Shown here in pieces: positions 8,192-16,625 of a stretch of DNA of 64,000 nt. The stretch lies in NCBI GenBank assembly GCA_002968845.1, contig PVBG01000014.1, positions 62,001-126,000 of the forward strand, in the 5' to 3' direction. This DNA is from Neorhizobium tomejilense. Lineage in GTDB: Bacteria > Pseudomonadota > Alphaproteobacteria > Rhizobiales > Rhizobiaceae. Position numbers and translations under genes: made by a program. Position 1 is the stretch's first letter. Every line of letters begins with the position of its first letter. The notes beneath the pieces were generated by a model that ran no database searches, was not told the DNA's origin, and was given only the letters and a program-made list of their open reading frames with translations.

Positions 8192-8941
8192 TTACGAAAA
8201 GTTCTCCAGCACAGCCATGAACGTATGCCGGTCGCCCTGGCCCTCGGTGAGCCGTACGCGGCCTTCGATGTCAGCAAGATGATGGTCCATCAACTGCTGC
8301 GCCTTCACCAGGTCCTTGGCTTTCAGCGCAGTCACGATCAGGCGATGGTGATCGGCGCCGCAGTCGTCCTGCTTCTCTTCCTCGTAGAGGGCCATCACCA
8401 GCGAGAGGCGGGCAACGATCTTCGACAGCATTTCGGTCATGACCGCGTTGCCGCCGAGTTCAGCGAGCACGATGTGAAATTTGCCGGAAAGGACCGTTTT
8501 CGACTTTTCGTCGCCGTGATGATGGATATGTTCTTCTTCGTCGGTCAGCTTTTCGAGGGCATCCAGTTGCTCCGCTTCGGCGCGATCCATGACGAGTTCG
8601 AGGATGACGCGCTCCAGTTTCCGGCGTGATTCGAAAAGCGCCCTGGCTTCTTCGATGCCGGGTTCTGCAACGAAAGTGCCGCGATTTTTCTTTCGCTCCA
8701 GAAGGTGGTCGCTTTCCAGAACGCCGAGGGCTCCTCGGACGACCGTTCTGCTGACGCCGAAATGTTCGGCTATCGCATCCTCGAGAATCTTGGTGCCTGG
8801 CTTCAGCGCACCTTCGCCAATGGCCGCGGCAAGCGTGGTCCGGATACGCTCCGAAACATCGTCGTTGTTGGTTTCGGCCGTGTCCGCTGTATTACTCGCG
8901 TTCGGCGCGGCCTTGGCGCTTTGACGGCGCGTCCTTTTCAT
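8192..8941 (-). CDS. GntR-family regulator, FadR/FCD subfamily
   Basis: The 249-residue protein has an N-terminal basic linker, a winged helix-turn-helix in roughly residues 30-95 (KILEDAIAEHFGVSRTVVRGAL) and an FCD ligand-binding domain after it with the conserved helical ADHHRLIVTALKAKD region. I chose the ATG at 8941 after GGAGCAGGAA; a TTG at 8953 is the alternative. It is the last gene of a leftward cluster (binding protein, permease, isomerase, regulator). FCD regulators commonly repress catabolic genes next to them and respond to a small organic acid or sugar acid. Confidence 0.88.
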   Translation of the reverse strand: MKRTRRQSAKAAPNASNTADTAETNNDDVSERIRTTLAAAIGEGALKPGTKILEDAIAEHFGVSRTVVRGALGVLESDHLLERKKNRGTFVAEPGIEEARALFESRRKLERVILELVMDRAEAEQLDALEKLTDEEEHIHHHGDEKSKTVLSGKFHIVLAELGGNAVMTEMLSKIVARLSLVMALYEEEKQDDCGADHHRLIVTALKAKDLVKAQQLMDHHLADIEGRVRLTEGQGDRHTFMAVLENFS

Positions 8942-9087
8942 TTCCTGCTCCAAATGCCCTTACGGCAGCATTATTTTTTCCATGAGAATATTCCTGCGTA
9001 TATGCCGATCTCGACAAAAATCCAGACTTTCCCATGATTTTAAGGGGCATCGGCAGCTCATGCCGCCGATGCTGACGGACCGGTCGT

Positions 9088-10218
9088 TCAGGCAGCCTGC
9101 CGCTTTGTCACCGACGAAGAAAGAGAGATACCGTTTTCCGCGCAAATCCTTTCGACGTAGCGAGCCGAGTCCCTGATGAAGATCACAGCTTCCTTGTAGC
9201 CGTAGGACTGCTTCTCATAGGTGGGGTAGCCGTACTGGCTGGCTTCGTACGCTTCCCAATCCGGAATTTCACCAGATGTGACGCGCTTTTCGTATGCGTC
9301 CACCATGGCGATATAAGCATCCAGCTCTTCGGTGTTGAGATCCGGGTGGCCAGCGCGCCAGATCGGGTCGTCGATCTGGATGCACTGGCGTGGATTGGCT
9401 TTTCGGGGCTTGTCTTCGACGGAAGCGGCAACTTCCAGCGAAAAATTCAGATCTGGGTTCGCTCTTGCGAGGATGGGAAGGATCGAGCCGAAATCGACGA
9501 TGCCGCCGCCGACCGGGCGGGTCTGGAAATCCAGGCCACCGGGTGCCCGCCCGACATAGGCGTCCTTCACGTGGGTCTGGCGGACATAGGGCGCGACGCG
9601 GTTTGCGGCAAAGACCGGATGTTCTGCGCGCTGCAGACCGTTGGCCGTGTCGAAGACCACGCCCATGCAATCCTCGCCGACCTTTTCGATCAGCCGAAGA
9701 ATTTCAAAGGAGGTGATCTCGTCATGGGTCTCCATGTTGAGATGAACGCCGTTGGCGCGGGCGACAGGTGCCAGCTTCAGCAGAACCTTTTCGATCGCGA
9801 GCAACTGCTCCTCCCAGGTGACGTCGGTCCGGAACCGGTCATTCGCCAATCTGCCGCGATATTCGGATTTGAAATTGCCGGGCGATACCCAGAGTTCACG
9901 GCAGCCGATGGCAGCGCCTGCCTCGATCATCAGGGTGAAGCCGAGAATGATGTCGCCGTCGCCGATTGCCCTGAACTCCGGCGCCTCGGCGCTGCAATAG
10001 GGATTGATCTTGCCGACGCCGCTTTCGAGATAAAGGCCGAGTTCATCGGCCTTCGCCCTGATATCGCGCAGTTCGCCCTTGTCCAGCGTCGGGCTCATAT
10101 CGAGAACCGTGGTGAAGAAAAGGCCACCGAGGCCGAGGTCCTTGACATGGTCTAGGCTTGCAAGCGGCCCACGCTTTGTGGCCTCGGGAAGTTTCTGTGC
10201 ATCAATGCCCAGTCTCAT
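9088..10218 (-). CDS. Sugar phosphate isomerase/epimerase-like TIM barrel protein
   Basis: The 376-residue protein belongs to the xylose isomerase-like TIM barrel (AP endonuclease family 2) group. Segments such as NGVHLNMETHDEITS, MGVVFDTANG and RQTHVKDAYVG supply the Glu, Asp and His residues expected to bind a divalent metal at the barrel mouth. Its length is larger than the usual 270-300, mainly through a C-terminal extension after residue 300. AAGGAG precedes the ATG. It sits 82 bases downstream of a permease gene, so it probably acts on the imported substrate. The substrate is unknown. Confidence 0.82.
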   Translation of the reverse strand: MRLGIDAQKLPEATKRGPLASLDHVKDLGLGGLFFTTVLDMSPTLDKGELRDIRAKADELGLYLESGVGKINPYCSAEAPEFRAIGDGDIILGFTLMIEAGAAIGCRELWVSPGNFKSEYRGRLANDRFRTDVTWEEQLLAIEKVLLKLAPVARANGVHLNMETHDEITSFEILRLIEKVGEDCMGVVFDTANGLQRAEHPVFAANRVAPYVRQTHVKDAYVGRAPGGLDFQTRPVGGGIVDFGSILPILARANPDLNFSLEVAASVEDKPRKANPRQCIQIDDPIWRAGHPDLNTEELDAYIAMVDAYEKRVTSGEIPDWEAYEASQYGYPTYEKQSYGYKEAVIFIRDSARYVERICAENGISLSSSVTKRQAA

Positions 10219-10300
10219 GGTCTGCTCCTTGGGGTTTCCTGATCGGATACGCTACGCTGGCGATCCTTGCTTGGTTGGATTGAACGATGGCATCGGGCTG

Positions 10301-11173
10301 TCACGTCCGTCGCCGGGTCTCCTTTTGCGAGCCGCCAGATCGGCCCTTGGGTGCGAGCTGCTGTTCCAGGAAATGCTGGCCGATCGAGGCGACCGTGGTG
10401 ATCGCGAGATACCAGAGCGATGCAACGCACAGCAGTTCGATGACGAGAAAGTTGCGCGCATAGATGGCCTGCGCCTGCGTCAGCAGATCCTGCATACCGA
10501 TGACGGAGACGATGGCGCTGGCCTTCAGCATGCCGATCGCCTGGTTCCCGGTCGGTGGAACGATGAGGCGGACAGCCTGCGGCAGAACGATCGTCCGCAA
10601 GGTTTGTAATGGCCGCAAGCCCAGGGACGATGCCGCTTCACGCTGTCCACGATCCACCGCCGTCAGGCCGCCGCGAATGATCTCGCTCATATTGGCGGCC
10701 TCGTGCAGACCGAGCGCCAGGAACCCGGCGACCGCGGGAGTGACCAGATCATTAATCGATATTGTATAGGTGCCGAGACCAACCTCAGGGATGAAAAGTG
10801 CGATGTTGAACCAGAAGAAGATCTGGACGATCAGCGGCACGCCCCGAAACCACCAGACGAAGCCGACAGCCATCGTTTTCAGCACGATATTCTGGCTGGT
10901 GGCCATGATGGCGACGATGCAGCCGACGGCGATCCCGGCCAACATCGCGCCTGCCGTCAGTTGGAGCGTCAGGACGACGCCGCCCAGGATCATCGGATCG
11001 ATCATGAAGCGAGGGATTTCGCTCCATTGAACGCTCTGGCTGCGGCCGATGATCATCATAAGGAGAGCCAGCGCGAGGATCGCGCTGGTGCCGGTTGTGA
11101 TTTGCCCCCACCGTATCGGCTTGCCGACGGGAGGTGCCATGGCGATGCTGACGGGTTGAGCAAAAAGGGACAT
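10301..11173 (-). CDS. Polar amino acid-type ABC transporter permease
   Basis: This 290-residue inner-membrane protein has about six hydrophobic helices and the transporter EAA loop, seen as GLTAVDRGQREAASSLGL. The RGVPLIVQIFF segment is typical of HisM/GlnP permeases. It starts 4 bases after the end of the solute-binding protein gene, so the two are translationally close. Such permeases form dimers driven by a GlnQ/HisP-type ATPase, but no such ATPase gene lies in this cluster. The ATPase encoded divergently at 12739 belongs to the PotA type. Confidence 0.9.
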   Translation of the reverse strand: MSLFAQPVSIAMAPPVGKPIRWGQITTGTSAILALALLMMIIGRSQSVQWSEIPRFMIDPMILGGVVLTLQLTAGAMLAGIAVGCIVAIMATSQNIVLKTMAVGFVWWFRGVPLIVQIFFWFNIALFIPEVGLGTYTISINDLVTPAVAGFLALGLHEAANMSEIIRGGLTAVDRGQREAASSLGLRPLQTLRTIVLPQAVRLIVPPTGNQAIGMLKASAIVSVIGMQDLLTQAQAIYARNFLVIELLCVASLWYLAITTVASIGQHFLEQQLAPKGRSGGSQKETRRRT

Positions 11174-11177
11174 GGGC

Positions 11178-12110
11178 TCAATCCACCGGCATGCTGGCGG
11201 CGTCGTCGACCTTGACCGTCTTCACGGCCAGCGGACCAAGGCTCCATCTTTTCATGATGGCCTCATAGGCGCCACTATCGACCATGTGCTGAAGGCTTGC
11301 CACGACCGTGTTGCGAAGCTGTGGGTTGTCCTTCGATACCAGCATGCCGAGATATCCGACTGCGAGGCGGACATCCGGAAGAGCCTGCAGGCCGACGCCT
11401 CTGCCGGTCTGGTTTGCCGTGGTGTAGACGCTCGTGGCATAACCGTTGACGGTCGCATCGGCGCGGCCGGTGCGCACTGCCTGCAATACGTCGGGCATTT
11501 TCGGGATGGACATGATGTTTATCGGCGTGGCGCACTTGGCCGACGCGGCCTCCACCATGCGCCCCTGGAAAGTGCCGACCGGCACGGCGACCTTCTTGCC
11601 ACAGAGATCCGCCATGCTCTTGATGCCGAGCGGGTTGTCCTTGATGGTCATGATCGTGGTCGCGTCATACATGTAGTCGATTACGTCGACCTGCTTTTCC
11701 AGTTCCGGATCATCGTTGATGCCGGAGACGGTCATGTCGAAACGCTTCGACAGGATCGCCGGAACGATTGCAGCCCCAGCGCCGACATCGGTCATCTGCA
11801 CGTCGATGCCGAGAACAACGCCAAGCGCGGCCGCGATATCGGCATCGATGCCGATCAGCTTTCCATCCTCTGCGCGGAAGCTGATCGGCGGGGTGAGGTC
11901 GGTTGCGACCTTGAGGACCTTTGACGCCTTGATGGCAGGCGGCAGGCCGTCCGCGAGTTTCTGGTTGAATGCTATGCCCGGCAGCTTTGCCACGTCCGCC
12001 TCCGGTATCATCTTTACCGCTGGGCCTTCGGCTGCCTGTGCCGACAGGGAGAGAAAGGCTGCGAATGCGCCGGCCAGTCCACCGCTCAGAATTCCGTTGA
12101 TGCTGTTCAT
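11178..12110 (-). CDS. ABC transporter solute-binding protein, amino-acid type
   Basis: The 310-residue protein starts with a signal peptide (MNSINGILSGGLAGAFAAFL, cleavage after AQA) and has the family-3 binding-protein fold: LKVATDLTPPISF, LIGIDADIAAALG, FDMTVSGIND and KKVAVPVGTFQG. It should capture its ligand in the periplasm for the permease encoded 4 bases downstream. I chose the ATG at 12110 because AGGGG precedes it and the signal peptide then begins properly. A consensus-like sigma-54 promoter lies about 50 bases upstream. Confidence 0.9.
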   Translation of the reverse strand: MNSINGILSGGLAGAFAAFLSLSAQAAEGPAVKMIPEADVAKLPGIAFNQKLADGLPPAIKASKVLKVATDLTPPISFRAEDGKLIGIDADIAAALGVVLGIDVQMTDVGAGAAIVPAILSKRFDMTVSGINDDPELEKQVDVIDYMYDATTIMTIKDNPLGIKSMADLCGKKVAVPVGTFQGRMVEAASAKCATPINIMSIPKMPDVLQAVRTGRADATVNGYATSVYTTANQTGRGVGLQALPDVRLAVGYLGMLVSKDNPQLRNTVVASLQHMVDSGAYEAIMKRWSLGPLAVKTVKVDDAASMPVD

Positions 12111-12159
12111 GGGATCCCCTTTCGTTGTTTTGCTGTGTTTGAATTCTCGGGGATTTTGA

Positions 12160-12175
12160 AGCAATCGCCGTGCCA
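12160..12175 (-). promoter_or_regulatory. Sigma-54 promoter, leftward operon
   Basis: The reverse strand reads TGGCACG-GCGA-TTGCT, matching the -24/-12 consensus TGGCACG-N4-TTGC(A/T) at every defined base. The GG and GC doublets have the required spacing. Predicted transcription start is near 12149, about 40 bases before the binding-protein ATG at 12110. Confidence 0.75.
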
Positions 12176-12231
12176 AGTTGACGGACTGATTCCTAAGTTA
12201 TTGAGAAGAAAGCTAGATATTTCTCTCGTCG

Positions 12232-12279
12232 ATATTCGTATAGTGTTTCGAAACTACTTTCGCGTGTTTGTACGAATAT
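12232..12279. repeat. Inverted repeat with central palindrome, possible activator site
   Basis: ATATTCGTA at 12232-12240 is repeated exactly in inverted form as TACGAATAT at 12271-12279. Between them lies the perfect palindrome GTTTCGAAAC (12245-12254). The array is centred about 90 bases upstream of the leftward sigma-54 promoter, a distance typical of enhancer-binding activator sites. The protein that binds it is unknown. Confidence 0.45.
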
Positions 12280-12609
12280 GAATGCATAAATTTTCATCGG
12301 GCTCAACGTTGTTGTCATGGGAAACGCCGCCTCCAATCCAATTTAGCTCCATTTCTAGGAATATTTGCCTAATTTTGAACACGAAAGCTCTGCAATGGGT
12401 CCGTTTCCGGTGAAAAGCGGCGTGAATTCTCCCCGCCGGCTACCAAGTTTCTGCTCAAGAACTAAACTATCGAGACCAAATTATATGCAGTCACACTGAT
12501 TTATTCAGATTCAAAACTCTATGATAATAAACTTACGAATTTTACTTCGACAAAAATAACATATTTAAAACATTGCCTTGCTTCGATTCTTCGGTTGGCA
12601 GTTTGGAAC

Positions 12610-12625
12610 TGGCACGGTGCTTGCA
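12610..12625 (+). promoter_or_regulatory. Sigma-54 promoter, rightward operon
   Basis: TGGCACG-GTGC-TTGCA matches the -24/-12 consensus at every defined base with correct spacing of the GG and GC doublets. Predicted transcription start is near 12636, giving a leader of about 100 bases before the ATPase start at 12739. Confidence 0.78.
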
Positions 12626-12738
12626 ATTCGATTGGCATGAACCAGACCGAAACCAGATTTTTTAGCCAACGAGATATCCGCTTAGCTCCCGGTCGCTACT
12701 CGCGTCCCATCGTTGCGGCAGATCATGGGGGAATTTGC

Positions 12739-13851
12739 ATGCCTCATATTGCGAACTCGATCGAAGGAAAGCAGCTCAGTGTCAAAGACCTCACGCACAG
12801 TTATGGCGGACAGAATGCCGTCAGCGATGTGTCCTTTGAGGTCAACGCTGGAGAAATCGTCGCACTCCTCGGGCCAAGCGGCTGCGGCAAGTCTACGGTG
12901 CTCCGGGCTATTGCCGGCTTGATCCACCCAAAGTCTGGCCGAATGGTGCTCGGTGGGGCCGACCTTGCCAACATATCAGCCCGAGCTCGTGGCATCGGCA
13001 TGGTCTTCCAGAATTATGCGCTGTTCCCGCATCTGACCGTGGCCGAGAACATCGCCTATCCACTCGCCTGCCAGCAGGTTCCGCGTGCCGTACGAAAGGC
13101 ACGCGTCGAGGAAATGTTGTCCCTCGTTCGCCTCAACGGTTACGGCAATCGGCTCCCACGCGAACTGTCCGGCGGCCAGCAGCAACGCGTCGCGGTTGCC
13201 CGCGCCATAGCAGGGCGCCCTTCGCTGCTTCTGCTCGACGAGCCGTTCGGCGCACTGGACCGGGCGCTTCGCTTCGACCTGCAGGTCGAGCTTCTGCATC
13301 TTCAGAAAACGCTCGGGATCACAACGCTGATCGTCACCCACGACCAGGAAGAGGCCCAGAGCCTGGCAAACCGTCTTGTCTTGATGAGCAAGGGTAATGT
13401 CGAGCAGATCGATACGCCGATGGCCGTTTACGACCGGCCGAACACGCTGTTCGTCAACACCTTCATCGGGCAGGCCAATATTCTCCGCGGAACGGTCGTG
13501 CGTCTGGATCCTGAAGCCACGTTGATCGGCTTGCCCGGCGACAAGGCTCTTCGCCTGCCGCGCCGCCTGAACTTCACCATCGGATCGAAGGTCACCGTCA
13601 CCTTCCGGCCCGAAGAGGTTCGGCTGACAAGCCAGCCAGGCGAAAATTCGCTTGCGGCACGCGTGACCGTATCCGTGCCGCTCGGCCCGACGCTCGTCCA
13701 CGACCTCGTCCTCGACGACGGTACCAATCTGCGTGCGTCCGAGGTTCGCGGCCCTTCGACCTTCGTTCCCGAAACCGGGACGCAGGTTTTTGCCGAGATC
13801 GACACCGCACGAGCCCATGTCTTTCCGGGTGAACCGGAAGTCTCCCAGTGA
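12739..13851 (+). CDS. ABC transporter ATP-binding protein (PotA/FbpC type)
   Basis: The 370-residue ATPase shows Walker A GPSGCGKST, the signature LSGGQQQRVAVARA, Walker B LLLDEPFGALD and the switch His in VTHDQEEA, followed by a C-terminal TOBE-like regulatory domain from about residue 260. This layout is that of ATPases energising polyamine, iron or related importers. I chose the ATG at 12739, preceded by GGGGGA; the upstream ATG at 12637 coincides with the predicted transcription start. It is the first gene of a rightward operon with the binding protein, two permeases, an M24-fold protein and a flavin reductase. Confidence 0.92.
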   Translation: MPHIANSIEGKQLSVKDLTHSYGGQNAVSDVSFEVNAGEIVALLGPSGCGKSTVLRAIAGLIHPKSGRMVLGGADLANISARARGIGMVFQNYALFPHLTVAENIAYPLACQQVPRAVRKARVEEMLSLVRLNGYGNRLPRELSGGQQQRVAVARAIAGRPSLLLLDEPFGALDRALRFDLQVELLHLQKTLGITTLIVTHDQEEAQSLANRLVLMSKGNVEQIDTPMAVYDRPNTLFVNTFIGQANILRGTVVRLDPEATLIGLPGDKALRLPRRLNFTIGSKVTVTFRPEEVRLTSQPGENSLAARVTVSVPLGPTLVHDLVLDDGTNLRASEVRGPSTFVPETGTQVFAEIDTARAHVFPGEPEVSQ

Positions 13852-13902
13852 ATGAAGCCAGTGAATGAAAGCCGTCAATCAATAACCAACAGAGGTGATC
13901 GC

Positions 13903-14943
13903 ATGACCAACTTCAATATGACCCGCCGTAATTTTGGCCTGCTCGCTGCCGGTGCGGCCGCAGCCGCAACCATGCCGTTTTCCGCCCGCGCCGCCGGCGG
14001 CAGCGTCGTCGCCGCAACCTTCCCCGGCAACTGGGAAGATGGCTACCGCACGGTTCTGACGCCGCTCGTCAAGCAAGCCGGTTTCGACCTGACTGTCGCC
14101 CCGGCATTGGCGCAGGACCAGCTCGCCAAGGTGATGGCGAGCCCCGGCAACCCGCCTTACGATACGCTGCTGATGTCGCCGGGCCAGATGGCGACCGCCA
14201 TTGACAACGACCTGATCCAGAAGATCGATCCGAGCAAGCTCAAGAACTGGAGCATGCTCGACCCGGCCTTCCAGGGCGAGTACGGCCCGACCGTGACGAT
14301 CGAAGTCAACGGCATCGCCTACAATCCTGATCTCGTGCCGGCCCCCAAGGGCTATCGCGATCTGTTCGAAAACCCCGCCTACAAGGGCAAGGTATCCTGG
14401 ACCGGCTTCGGTTCGAACACCGGCGTCATGGCCTATAGCCAGATCGCCAAGATCTTCGGGACCAGTGCCACGGACATGGATGCCGTCTTCAAGCTGTTCA
14501 AGGACAATCCGGAGCAGATCAAGGGCGTCGTCGCCAGCACCAACCATCAGATGACGCTCTTCCAGCAGGGCGAGATCGCGGTCTTCATGTGCTCGACCGG
14601 CAACGTCGCGCGTCTGAAGAGCATGGGCCTCAAGGCCGAGTTCGTTCAGCCGGAAACCGGCTCTCCGGCAGCCCCCGTCAACATCCACCTGACCAAGGGT
14701 TCGAAGAACGTAGAGGCCGCCTATGCTTACATGGATGCGGCGATCTCCAAGGCTGCGCAGGATCAGTTGAAGATGCCGCCACGCGAGATGTTCCCGACCA
14801 ACATGCAAGTCGCCCTGACGCCCGGCATCGAGGCTTTCGTCAAGCGCGACCAGCTTGCCAGCATGATCTATCCGGACTGGGCTTCGATCAACAAGAACCG
14901 TGCGGAATGGATCCGCAAGTTCGACGCCCTCGTTGCTGGTTGA
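13903..14943 (+). CDS. Tat-exported ABC solute-binding protein (PotD/FbpA type)
   Basis: The 346-residue protein has a twin-arginine signal (MTRRNFGLLAAGAAAAATM, cleavage after ARA) and then the family-1 binding-protein fold. Landmarks include VVAATFPGNWEDGYRT near the mature start and NGIAYNPDLVPAP and GKVSWTGFGSNTGVM in the middle. Tat export suggests folding in the cytoplasm before export. The start at 13903 follows AGAGGTGA. It lies between the ATPase and permease genes and should deliver the ligand to the permeases encoded next. The ligand cannot be read from the sequence. Confidence 0.9.
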   Translation: MTNFNMTRRNFGLLAAGAAAAATMPFSARAAGGSVVAATFPGNWEDGYRTVLTPLVKQAGFDLTVAPALAQDQLAKVMASPGNPPYDTLLMSPGQMATAIDNDLIQKIDPSKLKNWSMLDPAFQGEYGPTVTIEVNGIAYNPDLVPAPKGYRDLFENPAYKGKVSWTGFGSNTGVMAYSQIAKIFGTSATDMDAVFKLFKDNPEQIKGVVASTNHQMTLFQQGEIAVFMCSTGNVARLKSMGLKAEFVQPETGSPAAPVNIHLTKGSKNVEAAYAYMDAAISKAAQDQLKMPPREMFPTNMQVALTPGIEAFVKRDQLASMIYPDWASINKNRAEWIRKFDALVAG

Positions 14944-14952
14944 GATAAGACA

Positions 14953-15780
14953 ATGAAGGCGAGCGGCTTCCCATACGTTATCCCGATGCTCCTCTTGTCG
15001 GTGGCGTTCTTTGCGACGCCGCTCGCCGTTCTCATCGGGTTCAGTTTCATCGGTCCGGACGGACTGACACTCAACAATTATGGACGCTTCCTCGGCGATG
15101 CGTTCAATTATCGCGTGCTGATGAATACCGCCAAGCTCGGTCTGCAGACTGTAGCGAGCACGACGCTTCTCGGCATTCCGATCGCGCTCCTGTACTGGCA
15201 CAGTGGCAAGACTGCGCGTCAGGTCATCATCTTTCTGACGCTCATCCCGATGCTGACCAGCAACGTGGTGCGAACCTTTGCCTGGATCGTCATTCTCGGG
15301 CGGCAGGGGCCGATCAGCGAGACCTTCGTGGCTCTCGGTCTTGCAGGACAACCGTTCTCGCTGATGTCGACCGAACTCGGATTGGTATTGGCCATGTGCC
15401 AGATTGATCTGCCCCTTATTATCCTGCCGCTGATCGCGATCCTGTCGCGGACACCCGTGCAGTTTACCGAAGCCGCGCAGGTTTCGGGCGCCGGGCCATG
15501 GCGGATTTTCGTGACCGTGCTTCTGCCGATGATGCTGCCGGGCCTGCTGGCCGGCTGGATCCTCGTCTTTGCGAGCACCAGCAGTTCCTTCGTGACCCAG
15601 GCGGTCATCGGCGGCGCCCGCAACGTCTACGTTCCGCAACTCATCTACCGTGAGGTCGGCACGCTGTTCGACTGGTCCATGGCATCGGCGATTGCCGTCG
15701 TGCTGTTGCTCTCGACCGGAATTCTGCTGGTCGCAATGACCATGATTTCCCGTCACAGGAGGCTCGTTGGCCATGCGTAA
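14953..15780 (+). CDS. ABC transporter permease (PotB type)
   Basis: A 275-residue inner-membrane protein with about six hydrophobic helices. The EAA loop is FTEAAQVSGAGPWRIFVTV, which contacts the ATPase. It starts 9 bases after the binding-protein stop codon and its end overlaps the next permease gene by a few bases, showing tight co-expression. PotB-type permeases pair with a PotC-type partner; that partner follows directly. Confidence 0.9.
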   Translation: MKASGFPYVIPMLLLSVAFFATPLAVLIGFSFIGPDGLTLNNYGRFLGDAFNYRVLMNTAKLGLQTVASTTLLGIPIALLYWHSGKTARQVIIFLTLIPMLTSNVVRTFAWIVILGRQGPISETFVALGLAGQPFSLMSTELGLVLAMCQIDLPLIILPLIAILSRTPVQFTEAAQVSGAGPWRIFVTVLLPMMLPGLLAGWILVFASTSSSFVTQAVIGGARNVYVPQLIYREVGTLFDWSMASAIAVVLLLSTGILLVAMTMISRHRRLVGHA

Positions 15781-16594
15781 CAAGCGTGAAAATCCGATCC
15801 CCGCTTTCCTCTACAAGGCATTCGTCTTCGGCTTCGGCGGTCTCAGCCTGATCTATCTGGTCGCCCCGATCATCATCGCGATCACCATGTCGTTTACGTC
15901 AGGGCAGACCCTGAAATACCCGCCGCAGGGCTTTTCGATCCGCTGGTACGAGGCCTTGTTCGATCCGATCCGCTCGGGAACCGAGCACATCGCAGCCGGC
16001 AACTCGTTGAAGATTGCCGCTCTTGCGGTTCTAGGGTCCCTGCTTTTTGCAGTTCCCGCCACCATCGGCATGGCACGGATGAAACGCAGCACTGTGAGTT
16101 CCATCGAGCCTCTCCTGCTCGCGCCGCTCGTCCTGCCGAGCCTGGTCTACGGTCTCGCGGCACTGATCGTCGCCAACTTCGTCGGCTTCCAGCCTTCGCT
16201 CTGGCTGACAGTGACCGGCCATGTGGTCGTCTTCGGGCCGCTGATGTACCGGGCCGCATCCGTCGTTGCCCAGGGCATCAATCCATCGCTGGCGGAGGCC
16301 TCGACGGTGATGGGGGCGACGTGGTTCACGACGCTGAGGCGCGTAACCTTGCCGCTCCTGCTGCCGGGCATTCTCGCAGGTGCGTTTCTCGTCTTCATCC
16401 AGTCGCTCGACAACGTGTCCGTCTCGCTCTTCCTCGCCGATGCCCGAACGACGGTGCTGCCGCTTAGGATGTTCGCTCTCATCGAAGAGTCGCTCGACGT
16501 CCGCGTTGCCGCGATGTCGGGAGTTTTGATCGCTCTCACGCTCGTGGTGCTGCTTGTCGCAAGACGGGTGCTGGCACCGCAGAAGCAGGCCTGA
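15773..16594 (+). CDS. ABC transporter permease (PotC type)
   Basis: A 273-residue inner-membrane protein with about six helices and the EAA loop LAEASTVMGATWFTTLRRV. I chose the ATG at 15773, which has AGGAGG ten bases upstream inside the previous gene; a TTG at 15767 is the alternative. The start overlaps the end of the PotB-type gene by 8 bases. With the preceding genes it completes an importer of PotABCD composition. Confidence 0.9.
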   Translation: MRNKRENPIPAFLYKAFVFGFGGLSLIYLVAPIIIAITMSFTSGQTLKYPPQGFSIRWYEALFDPIRSGTEHIAAGNSLKIAALAVLGSLLFAVPATIGMARMKRSTVSSIEPLLLAPLVLPSLVYGLAALIVANFVGFQPSLWLTVTGHVVVFGPLMYRAASVVAQGINPSLAEASTVMGATWFTTLRRVTLPLLLPGILAGAFLVFIQSLDNVSVSLFLADARTTVLPLRMFALIEESLDVRVAAMSGVLIALTLVVLLVARRVLAPQKQA

Positions 16595-16625
16595 CCTATT
16601 TTTAGAATTCTGGAAGGAATACCCA

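Larger units (their letters stand above)
12111..12738. promoter_or_regulatory. AT-rich divergent control region
   Basis: This 628-base region separates the two divergent transport operons and is much more AT-rich than its surroundings, especially 12460-12580. It contains a sigma-54 promoter for each direction, an inverted repeat pair and a palindrome, described separately. No gene was recognised in it. A frame opening MNQTET at 12637 would begin at the predicted transcription start and is unlikely to be translated. Confidence 0.7.

Noticed and set aside
12595..12738. Extended N-terminus of the PotA-type ATPase (starts at 12595 or 12637)
   Set aside because: The sigma-54 promoter at 12610-12625 predicts transcription from about 12636, so these starts would be absent from or at the very end of the mRNA.
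13879..15783. Long reverse-strand open frame (634 codons) opposite the ABC binding protein and PotB-type genes
   Set aside because: It lies antisense to clearly conserved genes, is rich in His, Arg, Gly and Asp without domains, and has no start signal; it reflects codon bias of GC-rich DNA.
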